64,000 nucleotides of DNA from an uncultured Bacilli bacterium. Lineage in GTDB: Bacteria; Bacillota_I; Bacilli_A; RF39; UBA660. This document shows, one piece after another, positions 8,860-16,987 of this stretch. Each line of letters starts with the position of its first letter. Positions within the stretch are counted from its first letter, which is position 1. Position numbers and translations under genes: made by a program. The notes beneath the pieces were generated by a model. It worked only from the letters and a program-made list of their open reading frames with translations, had not been told where the DNA came from and made no database searches. Where the stretch lies: positions 55,637-119,636 of the forward strand of contig CAKOTU010000002.1 in NCBI GenBank assembly GCA_934120265.1, written 5' to 3'.

Positions 8860-8886
8860 ATAAACGAGTAACTAGTACTCGTTTAT
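8860..8886 (-). other. Perfect 11-bp hairpin without a T-tract
   Basis: ATAAACGAGTA (8860-8870) pairs perfectly with TACTCGTTTAT (8876-8886) around a 5-nt loop. It fills most of the gap between the coiled-coil M23 gene and the flippase gene. There is no T-run on either side, so it is not a standard terminator. It may be a processing or stability element between the cistrons. Confidence 0.6.
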
Positions 8887-8891
8887 GTCCG

Positions 8892-10124
8892 TTAATATTT
8901 AGTAGTTCTATTATAGAAAGTATTTCCACCAGAAGGGAAATTAACAATATTTCTTGGATTGTATGTTTTTGACACAAATGTATTCCAACTTGTATAATCT
9001 TTCAAATACCAACCGTCTGCAACCATAAAATGCAAGTGAGCTCCCGTTGAACAACCATCCCAAGTTTCTATAGATGGATCTCCACCCATTACTGCTATTT
9101 GAGTATCTTTCGTAACAGTATCTCCAATAGAAACCAAAATTCTTCTTAAATGTACATAGGCAGTGGTATATTTTTTGCCATTTATAGTGTGATTAATATA
9201 TATTTTATTTCCTCCGCAACTTGCTTTGGTAACAATTCCAACGACTTTTCCAGCTGCTGCCGCATAAACAGGAACGTTGCTATTTGGGTAAGTTGTAATA
9301 TCTAGACCTGTATGAAAATCTGTAACTTTTTTTCCACCTAAATAATATGTTCTATATCCATATTCACTACTTCTATGGCCTGTAACTAAAGGCCTCCAAA
9401 AAGAAGTATCCGCTGGTAATTTATCAGCTGTACAAACGGAAATTTCATCACTATCTTTACATTTATATTGCTGCTCATATAATCGAATTGCTTCTTGTTT
9501 TACTTTTATGTCTTCCTCTATATCTACTGTTAAATCTATAATTCCTGTTAATTTGTCGCCTAGTGAATCCAATTGTTGATTTAATTCACCTTGTTTTTTA
9601 ACTAAATCAGCTTCCATGTTTTGTAATTCTTTTTGTTTCTTTTTACTTTCTTCTATTAATCTATTATGTTCATCAACTAGATCTTTGTTATATTTTGTTA
9701 ATTGTTCTGAAATTGCTAATCTATAAATAAAATCTGTATAAGTTGTGGCACTGAAAATATATTCTAAATAAACAGATTCACCATTTGCTTGCTGATAAAA
9801 TCTTACTATGTCTTTGATTTCTTCTTCTCTTTTAACAATATCTTCTTTTAATTGTTCTATCTGTACTCCAAGTTCAACAACCGTATTTTGATTATCTTCT
9901 ATTTGTTTATATATTGAACTAATATTACTCTTTATATTACTAATTTGTTTTTCAGTAAGTTCTTTTTGATTTTTTGTATTATTAAATTCTTCAATTTGTT
10001 TATTTAACTCTGCCTTTAGATCTCCTAATGTTTTGGCATGAATTCTATCAAATGGTATAAATAAGCATGTGCAAAATAATACTAATGATAAAACCAAATT
10101 TAGTAATTTTTTTAAAATCTTCAT
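8892..10124 (-). CDS. Coiled-coil M23 peptidase (EnvC/CwlO-like architecture)
   Basis: This 410-residue exported protein has an N-terminal signal segment (about 5-24), a long coiled coil (about 30-225, rich in E, K, Q and L heptads) and a C-terminal M23 domain. Both metal motifs are intact: HTGLD near residue 272 and HLHF near 364. Coiled coil plus M23 is the layout of EnvC-type and Bacillota division or elongation hydrolases, whose coiled coil senses FtsEX; no ftsEX is seen here. I place the start at ATG 10124 rather than the GTG 9 bases upstream, because GAGGTG overlaps that GTG and serves as the ribosome site. An extended -10 TGATATAAT lies at 10151-10159. Confidence 0.83.
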   Translation of the reverse strand: MKILKKLLNLVLSLVLFCTCLFIPFDRIHAKTLGDLKAELNKQIEEFNNTKNQKELTEKQISNIKSNISSIYKQIEDNQNTVVELGVQIEQLKEDIVKREEEIKDIVRFYQQANGESVYLEYIFSATTYTDFIYRLAISEQLTKYNKDLVDEHNRLIEESKKKQKELQNMEADLVKKQGELNQQLDSLGDKLTGIIDLTVDIEEDIKVKQEAIRLYEQQYKCKDSDEISVCTADKLPADTSFWRPLVTGHRSSEYGYRTYYLGGKKVTDFHTGLDITTYPNSNVPVYAAAAGKVVGIVTKASCGGNKIYINHTINGKKYTTAYVHLRRILVSIGDTVTKDTQIAVMGGDPSIETWDGCSTGAHLHFMVADGWYLKDYTSWNTFVSKTYNPRNIVNFPSGGNTFYNRTTKY

Positions 10125-10150
10125 TTGAACCACCTCTATCTAATACAAAT

Positions 10151-10159
10151 ATTATATCA
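10151..10159 (-). promoter_or_regulatory. Extended -10 promoter for the coiled-coil M23 gene
   Basis: On the minus strand TGATATAAT (TGn plus perfect TATAAT) lies between the femABX stop and the M23 start. It indicates a promoter separate from femABX. Confidence 0.65.
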
Positions 10160-10164
10160 TATTT

Positions 10165-11397
10165 CTATTTAAATTTATCAATAATTTTATGTAGGCAATA
10201 TTTACCAGGACTTGTAACTAAATCAAAATCGCCTATATATTCAACTACAGTACCACCAAAGCCTTTTTTAAATGTATAAACTCCAAACCTATCATCATCT
10301 TTACTAAAATTACCATTAATGCCGTAAAAATTATGAAGCTTATAATCTTTTTTTATTCCATATTGAATGATATGCCACTGCAACAAATATTGAGATTTTA
10401 ATGTCATAAATTCACTTTTAGTACCACTGTACAAGTAAACACTTTCATCTCCATAAAGCATAAACATTGCACCAGCCATCATTAATGTTTTTCCATATTT
10501 TAACTTTTGTTCTTGAGCCTCTTTTATTCTTGATTCAAGTACTTCTATTTGACTTGAAAATTCGGCTTTTCTTGCCTTAGTAGAAACAGAATCACTCAAC
10601 TTATCTTTCTTTTTAATGATTTCTGTTTTTTCTTTACTTAACTCCTCAATATATTGATCAACATCTAGTTCTGTAACTAAAAATTTAACTTGCTCTTTTG
10701 GATGAAAAAGATTATACATTTTTTGATAGTACTCTGTTTTTCTACTATGAAAATTTTTTCTGCTACCGCTACTTTCTACTATCTCTGTAAATTTTTCTAA
10801 TTCATCATAAGCTAGCTCTCTAACGCTAACGCCATTTTTTAAATTTTTTCTTATAGTATTTCTGGTATTTGGCTTAAATTTACTAAATACCTCCTCCTCT
10901 GTTTGATTTGAGATATCAAGTACAAAAGCCCATCTGACCTGCTTATTTAAATCCAAATGTTCATAAAAGCCACCATGTTTATATCCAAGATTAATCAAAT
11001 TATCATATATATCAGAATTATCAAAGCCATTTGGTACTAAATTACCATCTATATCTCTTTCTTTATAATAAATTTTTGGTTCTATTTTTAAAACATATCC
11101 GCCCTTACTTTTTACATATTTTTTAATTTTCTTAGTAAAAAACTCTAATAAGTCTTTGTTTCTAAAATCTATCAAATAACCTCTTGGAGCATTAAAAAAC
11201 TTACCCATTCTACCATTATATGATATCATCATAGTTGCGCATATTATCTCATTATTTTCCTTTACACCAACAAAGTATTTTTCCCAACCATCCATAACCT
11301 TCAGTTCACCCATCTCTGGTGTTTGTAAATATGATCTTAAGGGATGATTATCTGCAAAACTTCTAAATTCTTCTTGAGTTAACTCAACAAATTTCAT
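10165..11397 (-). CDS. FemABX-family peptidoglycan bridge aminoacyltransferase
   Basis: A 410-residue protein of the Fem family, which adds amino acids from aminoacyl-tRNA to the lipid II stem peptide to build cross-bridges. The N-terminal GNAT-like half contains SYLQTPEMGELKVMDGWE near residue 25 and FFNAPRGYLIDF near 71. The inserted antiparallel coiled coil (about 235-300) typical of FemA follows, then MMAGAMFMLYGDESVYLYSG and HNFYGINGNFSKDDD in the second GNAT domain. ATG 11397 is behind AGGTGA. It is divergent from the racemase/ATP-grasp pair, sharing a 100-bp intergenic region; together they could supply and attach a bridge residue (inference). The added amino acid cannot be read from sequence. 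Confidence 0.87.
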   Translation of the reverse strand: MKFVELTQEEFRSFADNHPLRSYLQTPEMGELKVMDGWEKYFVGVKENNEIICATMMISYNGRMGKFFNAPRGYLIDFRNKDLLEFFTKKIKKYVKSKGGYVLKIEPKIYYKERDIDGNLVPNGFDNSDIYDNLINLGYKHGGFYEHLDLNKQVRWAFVLDISNQTEEEVFSKFKPNTRNTIRKNLKNGVSVRELAYDELEKFTEIVESSGSRKNFHSRKTEYYQKMYNLFHPKEQVKFLVTELDVDQYIEELSKEKTEIIKKKDKLSDSVSTKARKAEFSSQIEVLESRIKEAQEQKLKYGKTLMMAGAMFMLYGDESVYLYSGTKSEFMTLKSQYLLQWHIIQYGIKKDYKLHNFYGINGNFSKDDDRFGVYTFKKGFGGTVVEYIGDFDLVTSPGKYCLHKIIDKFK

Positions 11398-11450
11398 TAT
11401 TATCACCTATATACATCATACTACAAAATTTATTTTTATTAAAGGACTTT

Positions 11451-11476
11451 TTGAAAATAGTATATTGTGCTATAAT
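11451..11476 (+). promoter_or_regulatory. Extended -10 promoter for the racemase gene
   Basis: TGCTATAAT at 11468-11476 is an extended -10 with perfect TATAAT. A TTGAAA lies at 11451-11456 but only 14 bp away, so the extended -10 is probably the main determinant. The box overlaps a possible TTG start at 11465, which argues for ATG 11498 as the real start. Confidence 0.65.
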
Positions 11477-11497
11477 AAAGCAGAGGATGATTTTTTT

Positions 11498-12691
11498 ATG
11501 TATAGAAACACTTATTTAGAAATAAATTTAGATAATATTAAAAAAAATACGCATAATTTATTACAAAAATACAATGACTACGATTATTATTTTGGTGTCG
11601 TAAAAGGTAATGCCTACGGTCATGGATTTTACATTATTAATACATTAATAGAAGCAGGTATAAATTATTTAGCTGTCTCAAATTTAGATGAAGCTCTAAA
11701 GATTAGAAAAATTAATAAGGAAATACCAATTTTATGCTTAGAGCCTATCAATTTAAAATGGTTAGAAATTTGTTCTAAAGAAAATATAACTATAACTGTT
11801 TCTTCCTTAGATTATGTCAAAAAAATTAATGAGTTTCAAAATAGTATTAAAATACACATTAAAATTGATAGTGGAATGAATAGATTAGGTTTTGATAACA
11901 AGAAAGATTTGGAAGAAGCTATTAATTTAATAAAGGAAAATAGTAATCTCTACCTTGAAGGAATTTATACTCATATGGGTACACTTGGAATAAATGATCC
12001 TTATAGAAAAAAGCAACTAACAAGTTTCGAAGATATAACAAGTAATATCAATCTTGCAGAGTTTAAAATTGTTCATATTGACAGAAGCGTTACTGCAATG
12101 TGTAACAAAAAAATAGATTACTGCAACGGGGTTAGAATGGGAATATCTCTTTACGGTTACAATCAATTACCTATTATAAATAACACTTTAAAAGATAAAC
12201 TTAGAAATATAAAAAGATGGTTGCAAAGAAAAAAATATCATATTGAAAATTATGAATTCGATAGAAATATAGATTTAACCCCTGCATTAAGTTTATATAG
12301 TGAAGTTATAGAAATTAAAACTGTTCATAATGGAGAGTTTGTTGGGTATTTTGGCTATCTACACCAAGGAGAGGATATTACTGTTGCAACCGTTTGCATC
12401 GGGTATGCAGATGGACTAGATTTAAAATCAAATGGAGCGTATGTTTCAATAAAAAACAAAAAGTATAAAATAATTGGAACTATAAACATGGGAATGATTT
12501 CTGTAGTAGTTGATAAAAATATTATGGTTGGAGATAAAGTGGCTATAATAAGTAATGACAATGGTATTAGAGAGTTAAGCAGCTGCAATGAAACTACAAT
12601 ATATAAAACGATGACATGCTTATCACCACTACTCCCAAGGGTATATATTAAAAATAATAAAGTAGAAAAAATTGAGGAGATGTCTTTATGA
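11498..12691 (+). CDS. alr: PLP-dependent alanine racemase family protein
   Basis: Fold-type III PLP racemase of 397 residues. The PLP lysine is in VVKGNAYGHG (Lys about 36; most alanine racemases read VKANAYGHG). DSGMNRLGFD near 127 holds the PLP arginine, and the opposite-base tyrosine is in IGYADG near 302. The C-terminal motif TTIYKTMTCLSPLLPRVY keeps the usual tyrosine, which favours alanine over serine. An extra 25-30 residues, basic and poorly conserved, precede the C-terminal barrel (about 233-260). The usual CMDQ is changed to NMGM. ATG 11498 is behind AGAGGATGA. It overlaps the next gene by 4 bases and is one of few genes oriented against the fork. It may be the housekeeping alanine racemase or one dedicated to the cross-bridge. 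Confidence 0.82.
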   Translation: MYRNTYLEINLDNIKKNTHNLLQKYNDYDYYFGVVKGNAYGHGFYIINTLIEAGINYLAVSNLDEALKIRKINKEIPILCLEPINLKWLEICSKENITITVSSLDYVKKINEFQNSIKIHIKIDSGMNRLGFDNKKDLEEAINLIKENSNLYLEGIYTHMGTLGINDPYRKKQLTSFEDITSNINLAEFKIVHIDRSVTAMCNKKIDYCNGVRMGISLYGYNQLPIINNTLKDKLRNIKRWLQRKKYHIENYEFDRNIDLTPALSLYSEVIEIKTVHNGEFVGYFGYLHQGEDITVATVCIGYADGLDLKSNGAYVSIKNKKYKIIGTINMGMISVVVDKNIMVGDKVAIISNDNGIRELSSCNETTIYKTMTCLSPLLPRVYIKNNKVEKIEEMSL

Positions 12692-13911
12692 AATTTAAAA
12701 CTTTAATAATTGGTTCTGATATTAATGCCTATTATATGGCACGTTGCTATCACGAAGAATATAATGATAAAGCTCATTTAATCGCTAAAGAACCTATGAA
12801 TTTCACAAATTTAAGTACTATACTAACAATAGAATATCATCATAATCTTTGGGAAAAAGAGGCTTTCTTAGAAGCTGTTAATGATTACGCTGAGAAGTAT
12901 AAAGATTATAAAATTCTTATTATACCGAGCAATGATTTCTATGTAAGATTAATCGTTGAAAATAAAAAAAATTTAAGAAAAAATCTCGTTTTCCATGATT
13001 TAGACATAGATTTACTAAATAATCTTTTAATAAAAGATAACTTTTACAGTTTTTTCAAAGATTCAGGATTAGAATTCCCAAAAACATACATATATGATTG
13101 TTCATTAAAAAATAAATTAACCAAAGAAAATATAAAAGATTTCAAATTTCCAATAATTATTAAACCGGGAGATGGAGTTGCTTATTATAAGGCAAAGTTT
13201 GAGGGACAATCCAAGGTATATAAGGTTAATAGTTTAAAAGAAATCCAAGATATTATTTCAAAAATAACAAATGCAGGATATAAAAAGAAGCTCATTATAC
13301 AAGAGTTTATTCCTGGAGGAGATGATAAACTTTTTGATTCTATATTCTATAGTAACAAAAATCATAAGGCTGAATTAGCATCTTTTGCTCAAATTGGTCT
13401 TCAAGAACATACCCATACTGGTATCGGAAACTGTACCGTTTTAGTTAATGGTTTTTGTGAATTTGGCAATTATGAAAATGAAATTTATAAAATGAAAGAG
13501 TTTTTAGAGAATAACAATTATTGTGGTTTTGCCGAATTCGATTTAAAATATGATGAAAGAGATAAAAAGTTTAAAGTTTTTGAAATAAACCCACGTCAAG
13601 CAAGAAGTAGTTACTACTTATGTGCCTGTGGATACAATCTAGTTAAATACTTAGTAGATGATTTAATTAAAAACGAACAAAAAGACTTTGTTATCATAAA
13701 GAAAGAGTATGCGCTTAGCTTTGTTCCTACATTTGTTATAAAAAAATATATAAAAAATGATAAACTTAAAAAAGAAGTATTAAAATTAAAGAAAAGCAAA
13801 AATTTTGTAGATCCTCTAAACTATAAACAAGATAAAAATTTAAAAAGAAAAGCTTGGTTATTTATAAGAAAAATTAATTATATAAAAAAATATAAAAATA
13901 ATCAGTGGTAA
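12688..13911 (+). CDS. ATP-grasp ligase, candidate D-amino-acid ligase
   Basis: A 407-residue ATP-grasp protein. Residues 1-120 form a Rossmann-like N-domain. ATP-grasp hallmarks follow: FPIIIKPGDGVAYYKAKF near residue 153, LIIQEFIPGGDDKLFDS near 208 and the metal-binding FEINPRQARSSYYL near 298. The overall build, with the HTHTGIGN loop and EINPRQ motif, recalls carboxylate-amine ligases such as the D-aspartate ligase of enterococci that adds the bridge residue. That specificity is inference. The ATG overlaps the racemase stop by 4 bases, so the two are translated together and probably act in one pathway. The C-terminal 60 residues are very lysine-rich. Ends at a shared terminator with rpmE. 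Confidence 0.72.
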   Translation: MKFKTLIIGSDINAYYMARCYHEEYNDKAHLIAKEPMNFTNLSTILTIEYHHNLWEKEAFLEAVNDYAEKYKDYKILIIPSNDFYVRLIVENKKNLRKNLVFHDLDIDLLNNLLIKDNFYSFFKDSGLEFPKTYIYDCSLKNKLTKENIKDFKFPIIIKPGDGVAYYKAKFEGQSKVYKVNSLKEIQDIISKITNAGYKKKLIIQEFIPGGDDKLFDSIFYSNKNHKAELASFAQIGLQEHTHTGIGNCTVLVNGFCEFGNYENEIYKMKEFLENNNYCGFAEFDLKYDERDKKFKVFEINPRQARSSYYLCACGYNLVKYLVDDLIKNEQKDFVIIKKEYALSFVPTFVIKKYIKNDKLKKEVLKLKKSKNFVDPLNYKQDKNLKRKAWLFIRKINYIKKYKNNQW

Positions 13912-13912
13912 A

Positions 13913-13943
13913 AAAATAAGAGCTAAATAATAGCTCTTATTTT
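13913..13943. terminator. Bidirectional terminator between the ATP-grasp gene and rpmE
   Basis: A 13-bp stem (13913-13925 with 13931-13943), AAAATAAGAGCTA against TAGCTCTTATTTT, with a 5-nt loop. T-tracts follow on both strands, so it serves both convergent genes. Confidence 0.85.
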
Positions 13944-14146
13944 TCTTGGTTTAAACCATATTTACGGTTGAATTTTTCAACTCTACCAGTTTTTGCAGCT
14001 TTTCCTTGAACACCTGTAAAAAATGGATGACATTTATCACAAACTTCTAAATGTAAAGAAGGTTTATTTGATTTTACTGTGAATTTGTTTCCACAAGCAC
14101 AAGTTACTTCTGTTTCTACATAATTTGGATGTATTCCTTTTTTCAT
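13937..14146 (-). CDS. rpmE: 50S ribosomal protein L31 (zinc-binding type)
   Basis: Ribosomal protein L31 of 69 residues. MKKGIHPNYVETEVTCACGN and LEVCDKCHPFFTG give the CxC and CxxC pairs that bind zinc, so this is the zinc-containing form and may serve as a zinc store. I start at ATG 14146, behind AAGGAG, instead of an upstream in-frame start that would add ten unconserved residues. A consensus promoter lies upstream. Rho, its usual neighbour, is not here. Confidence 0.95.
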   Translation of the reverse strand: MKKGIHPNYVETEVTCACGNKFTVKSNKPSLHLEVCDKCHPFFTGVQGKAAKTGRVEKFNRKYGLNQEK

Positions 14147-14200
14147 AGTTATCTCCTTCCGCCATAGCAATTTCATGCCATAGAAATTTAATACTCATAT

Positions 14201-14229
14201 AGTATAACAAGTTTTTTTTATAAAATCAA
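14201..14229 (-). promoter_or_regulatory. rpmE promoter
   Basis: On the minus strand TTGATT (14224-14229), a 17-bp spacer, and TATACT (14201-14206). The -35 overlaps the 3' end of the upstream SGNH gene. The leader is about 50 nt and ends with AAGGAG. Confidence 0.75.
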
Positions 14230-14939
14230 CCATTTTTTAAAACTGTTTCATTAATTGTAATAATTATTTGATCAGAAATATACTTATATCCCTTAAGTGA
14301 GGGGAAAATATTACCATTAGAAGAAAGATAAGAAGGATTTTCTAAAAATGGATTATATATATCTATATATTTCATGTTATATTTATTTGCTAATTCCTTA
14401 TATCTTTCATTATAATATGAAAATAAATCTACTAAACCCGACTGATAAGCTTGGTATGGATAGTAAACTCCTATTACAAAAATATCTTCTTTGCAATATT
14501 CTCTTGTTAAGCTAAATAATTTATCAAGATCTATTAATAAATTATCTATATAATTATATTGATTTAAATTATTTGTCTTTGATGATAATAATTTATTATT
14601 TATTTCATTCATACCAATAAACATAGTTACCAAATCAGCTTTTATTAAAGTATTTTTTAAAGTTATATTTTTATTATTAACTGTTATCTTTTTATTTTCT
14701 CTAATGTCATTTGCTAAATCATTAATAAGATAATCATTCTTAGAAAATTCAACTATAGCTCTTTCTAACTTATTATTTAACGATAAATAATTAATGACTG
14801 ATTCATTATAATCGCCATTTTCATCACTAAATTCATTATAAGATTCCAAAGACAGATAATAAACTTTATTATCTATGTTAAATAAATATATTAAAAAAAC
14901 TGCAACAAAAACAATCAAAATTAATAAAATTTTTTTCAT
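14226..14939 (-). CDS. SGNH-hydrolase-like exported protein, probably degenerate
   Basis: A 237-residue protein with an N-terminal membrane segment (3-20) and a fold suggestive of SGNH/GDSL esterases. ADLVTMFIGMNEINNKLL near residue 100 resembles block III (GxND type), DIFVIGVYYPYQAY near 150 resembles a core strand, and the C-terminal SLKGYKYISDQI resembles the block V region. Key residues are altered. The GDS block is replaced by SLESYNEF and the C-terminal DxxH is absent, with FPSLKGY where HPN.KGY would be expected. It may be a binding protein or a divergent esterase. It lies immediately after a murA terminator whose T-tract abuts its GGAGG. Weak family call; function unknown. Confidence 0.5.
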   Translation of the reverse strand: MKKILLILIVFVAVFLIYLFNIDNKVYYLSLESYNEFSDENGDYNESVINYLSLNNKLERAIVEFSKNDYLINDLANDIRENKKITVNNKNITLKNTLIKADLVTMFIGMNEINNKLLSSKTNNLNQYNYIDNLLIDLDKLFSLTREYCKEDIFVIGVYYPYQAYQSGLVDLFSYYNERYKELANKYNMKYIDIYNPFLENPSYLSSNGNIFPSLKGYKYISDQIIITINETVLKNG

Positions 14940-14953
14940 TTTACCTCCAAAAA

Positions 14954-14973
14954 AAGTAGGGTTAATCCTACTT
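14954..14973 (-). terminator. murA terminator abutting the SGNH gene's ribosome site
   Basis: Stem AAGTAGG pairs with CCTACTT around a 6-nt loop. On the minus strand the T7 tract runs straight into GGAGGTAAA and the ATG of the SGNH gene. A TATAAT (ATTATA at 14975-14980 on the plus strand) sits so that a transcript would begin inside the 5' arm and lose the hairpin. Confidence 0.75.
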
Positions 14974-14996
14974 AATTATATTAAAATTCTATTAAT

Positions 14997-16250
14997 TTAT
15001 TCTTCACTTAGTTCTATTTTAGCACCAACAGCAGTTAGTTTATTTATAATGTTATCATATCCTCTTAATACATGTTCTACTTCTTTTACAACAGTTATTC
15101 CTTCCGCTGCAAGGCCTGCCAAAATAAGACAAGCACCTGCTCTTAAATCGGTTGCTATTACCTCTGTTCCTTTTAAACCTGTAGGACCTTGAATATATAT
15201 TTTACGATCATTTATTTCTATTCTAGCACCCATACTATTTAAATACTTAACATTTTGAAATCTATTTTCATAAATTGTTTCTTCTAAAACAGATCTTCCA
15301 TTACATTGAGTTAGTAATGTAGTTAAAGGTTGTTGTAAATCAGTAGGAAATCCAGGGTAACCTAAAGTTTTTACGTTCGTTCTTTTCATATTATCCGTTT
15401 TACTTATAATAGCATAGTCAGGTCCTATCTTAATTGGAACACCAATTTCTTTTAACTTTAAAGTCAACGATTCAACATGTTCTGGAATAATATTTTCCAC
15501 CTTTAAATTATTACCAGCTAAGGCTCCTGCTATAATATAAGTTCCAGCTTCAATTCTATCTGGAATGACTTCAGAAAAGCAACCATTTAAATGATTAACA
15601 CCAGTTATTCTTATTTCACTTGTTCCAGCACCAGTTATTTTAGCACCCATATTATTTAAAAATGTTGCAACATTAACAATCTCTGGTTCTTTTGCGGCAT
15701 TTTCTATAATTGTTTTACCATTAGCTCTAACTGCCACTAACATAGTATTTATTGTTGCTCCAACACTAGGCATATCTAAATAAACATGTCCCCCATGTAA
15801 ATTTTCTGCAGTTATCGTATATTTATTTCCCTCTTCTTTTACTGTAGCACCCAATTCTTTAAAACCTTTTAAAGTTTGATCGATTGGTCTAGCGCCTATA
15901 GAACATCCTCCTGGAAAATACATTTCTACTTTTTTATATTTACCTAAAAGAGCTGACATAAAATAATAAGATGCTCTTAATTTACTAGAAATCATTTCAG
16001 GAATTTCCTTGTTAACCAAATTAGTGGAATTTATTTTAATTAATCCTTCATTTCTTTCTACTTTTACTCCTAAAAATTCTAATATTTCTGATAAAGCATC
16101 TATATCTGATATATTAGGGACATTATCTATAGTAACAATTCCATCAGAAAGTAAAGATGCAGGAATAAGGGCTACTGCACTATTTTTAGCTCCACTGATT
16201 TTTATTGTTCCTTCTAGCAAATGCTTTCCTTCTATTTTTATCTGTTTCAT
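14997..16250 (-). CDS. murA: UDP-N-acetylglucosamine 1-carboxyvinyltransferase
   Basis: First committed enzyme of peptidoglycan precursor synthesis: adds enolpyruvate from PEP to UDP-GlcNAc in the cytoplasm. The 417-residue length is standard. It begins MKQIKIEGKHLLEGTIKISG with the substrate-binding pattern KISGAKNSAVALIPASLL. The fosfomycin-target cysteine is in YFPGGCSIGARPIDQTLKGF near residue 119, so fosfomycin sensitivity would be expected. AGTYIIAGAL near 233 and GYPGFPTDLQQPLTTLL near 298 are also conserved. ATG 16250 is behind GGAGG. Only one of the two MurA paralogues common in Bacillota is in the window. Confidence 0.95.
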   Translation of the reverse strand: MKQIKIEGKHLLEGTIKISGAKNSAVALIPASLLSDGIVTIDNVPNISDIDALSEILEFLGVKVERNEGLIKINSTNLVNKEIPEMISSKLRASYYFMSALLGKYKKVEMYFPGGCSIGARPIDQTLKGFKELGATVKEEGNKYTITAENLHGGHVYLDMPSVGATINTMLVAVRANGKTIIENAAKEPEIVNVATFLNNMGAKITGAGTSEIRITGVNHLNGCFSEVIPDRIEAGTYIIAGALAGNNLKVENIIPEHVESLTLKLKEIGVPIKIGPDYAIISKTDNMKRTNVKTLGYPGFPTDLQQPLTTLLTQCNGRSVLEETIYENRFQNVKYLNSMGARIEINDRKIYIQGPTGLKGTEVIATDLRAGACLILAGLAAEGITVVKEVEHVLRGYDNIINKLTAVGAKIELSEE

Positions 16251-16381
16251 TTATAACCTCCACTACTATCACTATATTTATATGTTTTTTTTTACTATTG
16301 GTGTTTGTATTATTAATACTTATCACACTTTAATTATATTATTTTTAGAAGGAAAAGGCAAGGAAAACAAAAAAGAGCAAG

Positions 16382-16912
16382 TTAAAGTAAATATATTATT
16401 CCTATTGCTATTAAAACAAGGCCACCTATTATAGTAGATATTTTTCCTATCCACTGATTTATTTTTTTACCAAGATTAAGACCAAGATACGTAAAAATAT
16501 AACTGGTTACACTAAAAGTTAAAGCACATAATATTTTTTTATGAGATATTGCATTTAAACCAATACCTATAGAAAAACTATCCATACTTACTGCTAAACC
16601 AAACAATAATAAATCTATGAATTTAGTTTTTTTTATGACAGTTTCATCTTTAATTGATTCAACAATCATTTCTATTCCAACAAATGAAAGTACAATAAAA
16701 ACTATAAAGTCAGGATTAAGCGGAATTATATTTAATAAAATACGACCTAAATAGTATCCAAATAAAGGCATAAAAAAATGATACAAGCCAACAATAAAAG
16801 ATAGTTTTGATATTTCTTTTTTGGTAATTCCTAGTGTACCATAAGCTAGTGATAAAGAAAAAGCATCCATGCTAAGACTTACTGCTATCATTAATATAAT
16901 AAATATTTGCAT
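16382..16912 (-). CDS. mntP: MntP/YtaF-family manganese efflux membrane protein
   Basis: A 176-residue six-helix membrane protein made of two similar halves, each with an acidic MD motif: SLSMDAFSLSLAYG near residue 12 and AVSMDSFSIGIGL near 107. That duplicated motif is diagnostic of MntP-type Mn(II) exporters and the related sporulation protein YtaF. Length is close to both (about 185-210). The adjacent spoIIR supports MntP (ywlD), which is near spoIIR in Bacillus. No yybP-ykoY manganese riboswitch is recognisable in the 75-bp gap upstream. ATG 16912 lies behind GGAGG. Confidence 0.8.
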   Translation of the reverse strand: MQIFIILMIAVSLSMDAFSLSLAYGTLGITKKEISKLSFIVGLYHFFMPLFGYYLGRILLNIIPLNPDFIVFIVLSFVGIEMIVESIKDETVIKKTKFIDLLLFGLAVSMDSFSIGIGLNAISHKKILCALTFSVTSYIFTYLGLNLGKKINQWIGKISTIIGGLVLIAIGIIYLL

Positions 16913-16987
16913 GAAAAAAACCTCCTATAACATTTTATTACAGGAAGTCTTAATTATACATTACGCTAAGCAACTTAATACTACTAA

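Noticed and set aside
11465..11497. Upstream TTG start giving the racemase 11 extra residues
   Set aside because: The TTG overlaps the extended -10 promoter box, and the ribosome site AGAGGATGA points to ATG 11498.
16913..16987. Possible manganese riboswitch before mntP
   Set aside because: The gap is only 75 bp and the conserved yybP-ykoY core is not visible.
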